Shown here in pieces: positions 63,434-64,000 of a stretch of DNA of 64,000 nucleotides. The stretch's first letter is position 1, and each line of letters begins with the position of its first letter. Source of the DNA: an uncultured Anaeroplasmataceae bacterium (GTDB lineage: Bacteria; Bacillota_I; Bacilli_A; Acholeplasmatales; Anaeroplasmataceae); assembly GCA_910577745.1 (NCBI GenBank), contig CAJTNG010000004.1, forward strand, positions 50,891-114,890, read 5' to 3'. The notes beneath the pieces were generated by a model, which was not told the origin of the DNA, searched no databases, and saw nothing but the letters and a program-made list of their open reading frames with translations. The position numbers were made by a program, and so were the translations under genes.

Positions 63434-63876
63434 TATTTAAGCTCCTTTAAAATATTTTCTAAATTTTTATCAATCATTGCCAAGCATTCATAAAGAATCC
63501 CTCTATATTCTTCAGAAATGCCTTCACTTGCTAAATTGACCATTGTGTCAATTTTTTGTGCAACAAAGCATCCAATTTCTTTGCCCATTGCTGTAAGTTC
63601 TAGTTTGCTTTTATATCTCTTTTCAGAAATAGAATCACAACAAACCAATCCTTGTTTTTCTAAATAATCTATTGATCTAGAGATAGCGGCTTTATCTTCA
63701 CCGCAGGCAACACTAAGTTCTTTAGCTGTAAGTTCTTTATCTTTATACAGATAATATAAACATGTCACATGAACACTTTTCAAGTTAAGACGCATCATTT
63801 CTTCTGTCTTTATTTTTAATATTTTCTTTGCAATACTATGAATCAAAAATGTAAAAGACTTAAAACGATCTTCCAT
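63433..63876 (-). CDS. MarR family transcriptional regulator
   Basis: 147 residues, winged helix: LTAKELSVACGEDKAAISRSIDYLEKQGLV, in pieces, then a wing KRYKSKLELTAMGKE. Dimer helices flank it. GAGGTGG precedes the ATG. It forms an operon with the DegV gene and probably represses its own promoter through the palindrome at 63919-63940. A FabT-like role in sensing fatty acids is possible given DegV. Confidence 0.9.
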   Translation of the reverse strand: MEDRFKSFTFLIHSIAKKILKIKTEEMMRLNLKSVHVTCLYYLYKDKELTAKELSVACGEDKAAISRSIDYLEKQGLVCCDSISEKRYKSKLELTAMGKEIGCFVAQKIDTMVNLASEGISEEYRGILYECLAMIDKNLENILKELK

Positions 63877-63906
63877 ACTTCCACCTCTTTTCTAAAGAAT
63901 ATTCAT

Positions 63907-63940
63907 AGCATACCACACACTTGTTGATTTGTCAACAAGT
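63907..63940 (-). promoter_or_regulatory. MarR-DegV promoter with overlapping operator
   Basis: Minus strand TTGACA (63935-63930), 17-nt spacer, TATGCT (63912-63907). A perfect inverted repeat with 9-bp arms (ACTTGTTGA / TCAACAAGT, 63919-63940) covers the -35 hexamer. Confidence 0.75.
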
Positions 63941-63955
63941 TTATCTAATAACAAT

Positions 63956-63979
63956 CCGCACGTCTAACGTGCGGTTTTT
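63956..63979 (+). terminator. Terminator-like hairpin near the right edge
   Basis: CCGCACG/CGTGCGG stem (63956-63962 / 63968-63974), 5-nt loop, TTTTT on the plus strand. No plus-strand gene precedes it, so it may serve a minus-strand gene beyond the edge, or be bidirectional. Confidence 0.5.
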
Positions 63980-64000
63980 ACGCTCCCCTATAAGGGCTTC

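Noticed and set aside
63951-63980. attC-like or attachment site at the right edge (CGTCTAAC)
   Set aside because: Simple short hairpin with a T run; explained better as a terminator.

Overview
The window is AT-rich, densely coded DNA from a low-GC Gram-positive bacterium (Bacillota). Evidence for this: strong AGGAGG-type ribosome binding sites, sigma-A-like promoters, U-tailed terminators, a group II ECF vitamin transporter core next to truA, and the order HD hydrolase-rnmV-ksgA-yabG-ispE. YabG is a spore-coat protease and a PdaA-like deacetylase is also present, so the organism probably forms spores. I cannot place it below the level of Bacilli/Erysipelotrichia/Clostridia. I saw no rRNA, tRNA or CRISPR array.

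Layout. 1-8.2 kb: end of a secreted-protein gene, a two-gene ABC exporter, a YciI-like protein, the ecfA1-ecfA2-ecfT-truA operon, a multi-pass membrane protein and a DUF3788 protein. 8.3-22.5 kb: a minus-strand catabolic operon (sugar-type ABC importer, esterase, enoate-reductase-like flavoprotein, uxuA, uxuB) with a divergent regulator that fuses an AraC DNA-binding domain to a GH39 glycosidase-like domain. The importer ATPase and one permease carry unusually long lysine-rich coiled coils. 22.5-29 kb: deacetylase, mfd, glmM and a shortened, motif-poor GlmU relative. 29.1-40.2 kb: U32 peptidase/RlhA-like protein, ECF S-component, a very large DUF4011-helicase-DUF559-DUF3320 protein (a defence-type architecture), DegV, a DUF3267 zincin and a Clp ATPase whose second AAA+ ring looks dead.

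40.3-42.7 kb: hflX, then about 1 kb of GC-richer accessory DNA. It holds a nested inverted repeat, a small P-loop kinase gene with its own promoter, and a 24-codon 5' remnant of a large serine recombinase, so it is the scar of a mobile element. 42.7-52 kb: housekeeping (ispE, yabG, ksgA, rnmV, HD hydrolase, calcium-type P-ATPase, glmS). 52-57.4 kb: small kinase, membrane-anchored Ntn-hydrolase with a divergent TetR regulator, lysS and a flavodoxin-like reductase. 57.6-64 kb: glycosyltransferase, RpiB/LacAB isomerase, fba, YebC, a degenerate GGDEF-EAL protein, and a MarR-DegV operon with a clear operator.

How the genes fit together. The 8.3-20 kb operon reads as uptake of a uronate-containing, probably esterified, glycoside, de-esterification, then fructuronate to mannonate (UxuB) and mannonate to KDG (UxuA). 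UxaC, KdgK and KdgA are not in the window. glmS and glmM supply amino sugar for the wall. The ECF energising module at 4-6.5 kb could power the lone S-component at 31.4 kb. The most unusual items are the coiled-coil importer, the AraC-GH39 sensor, the large helicase, the half-dead Clp ATPase, the GlmU relative and the recombinase scar.
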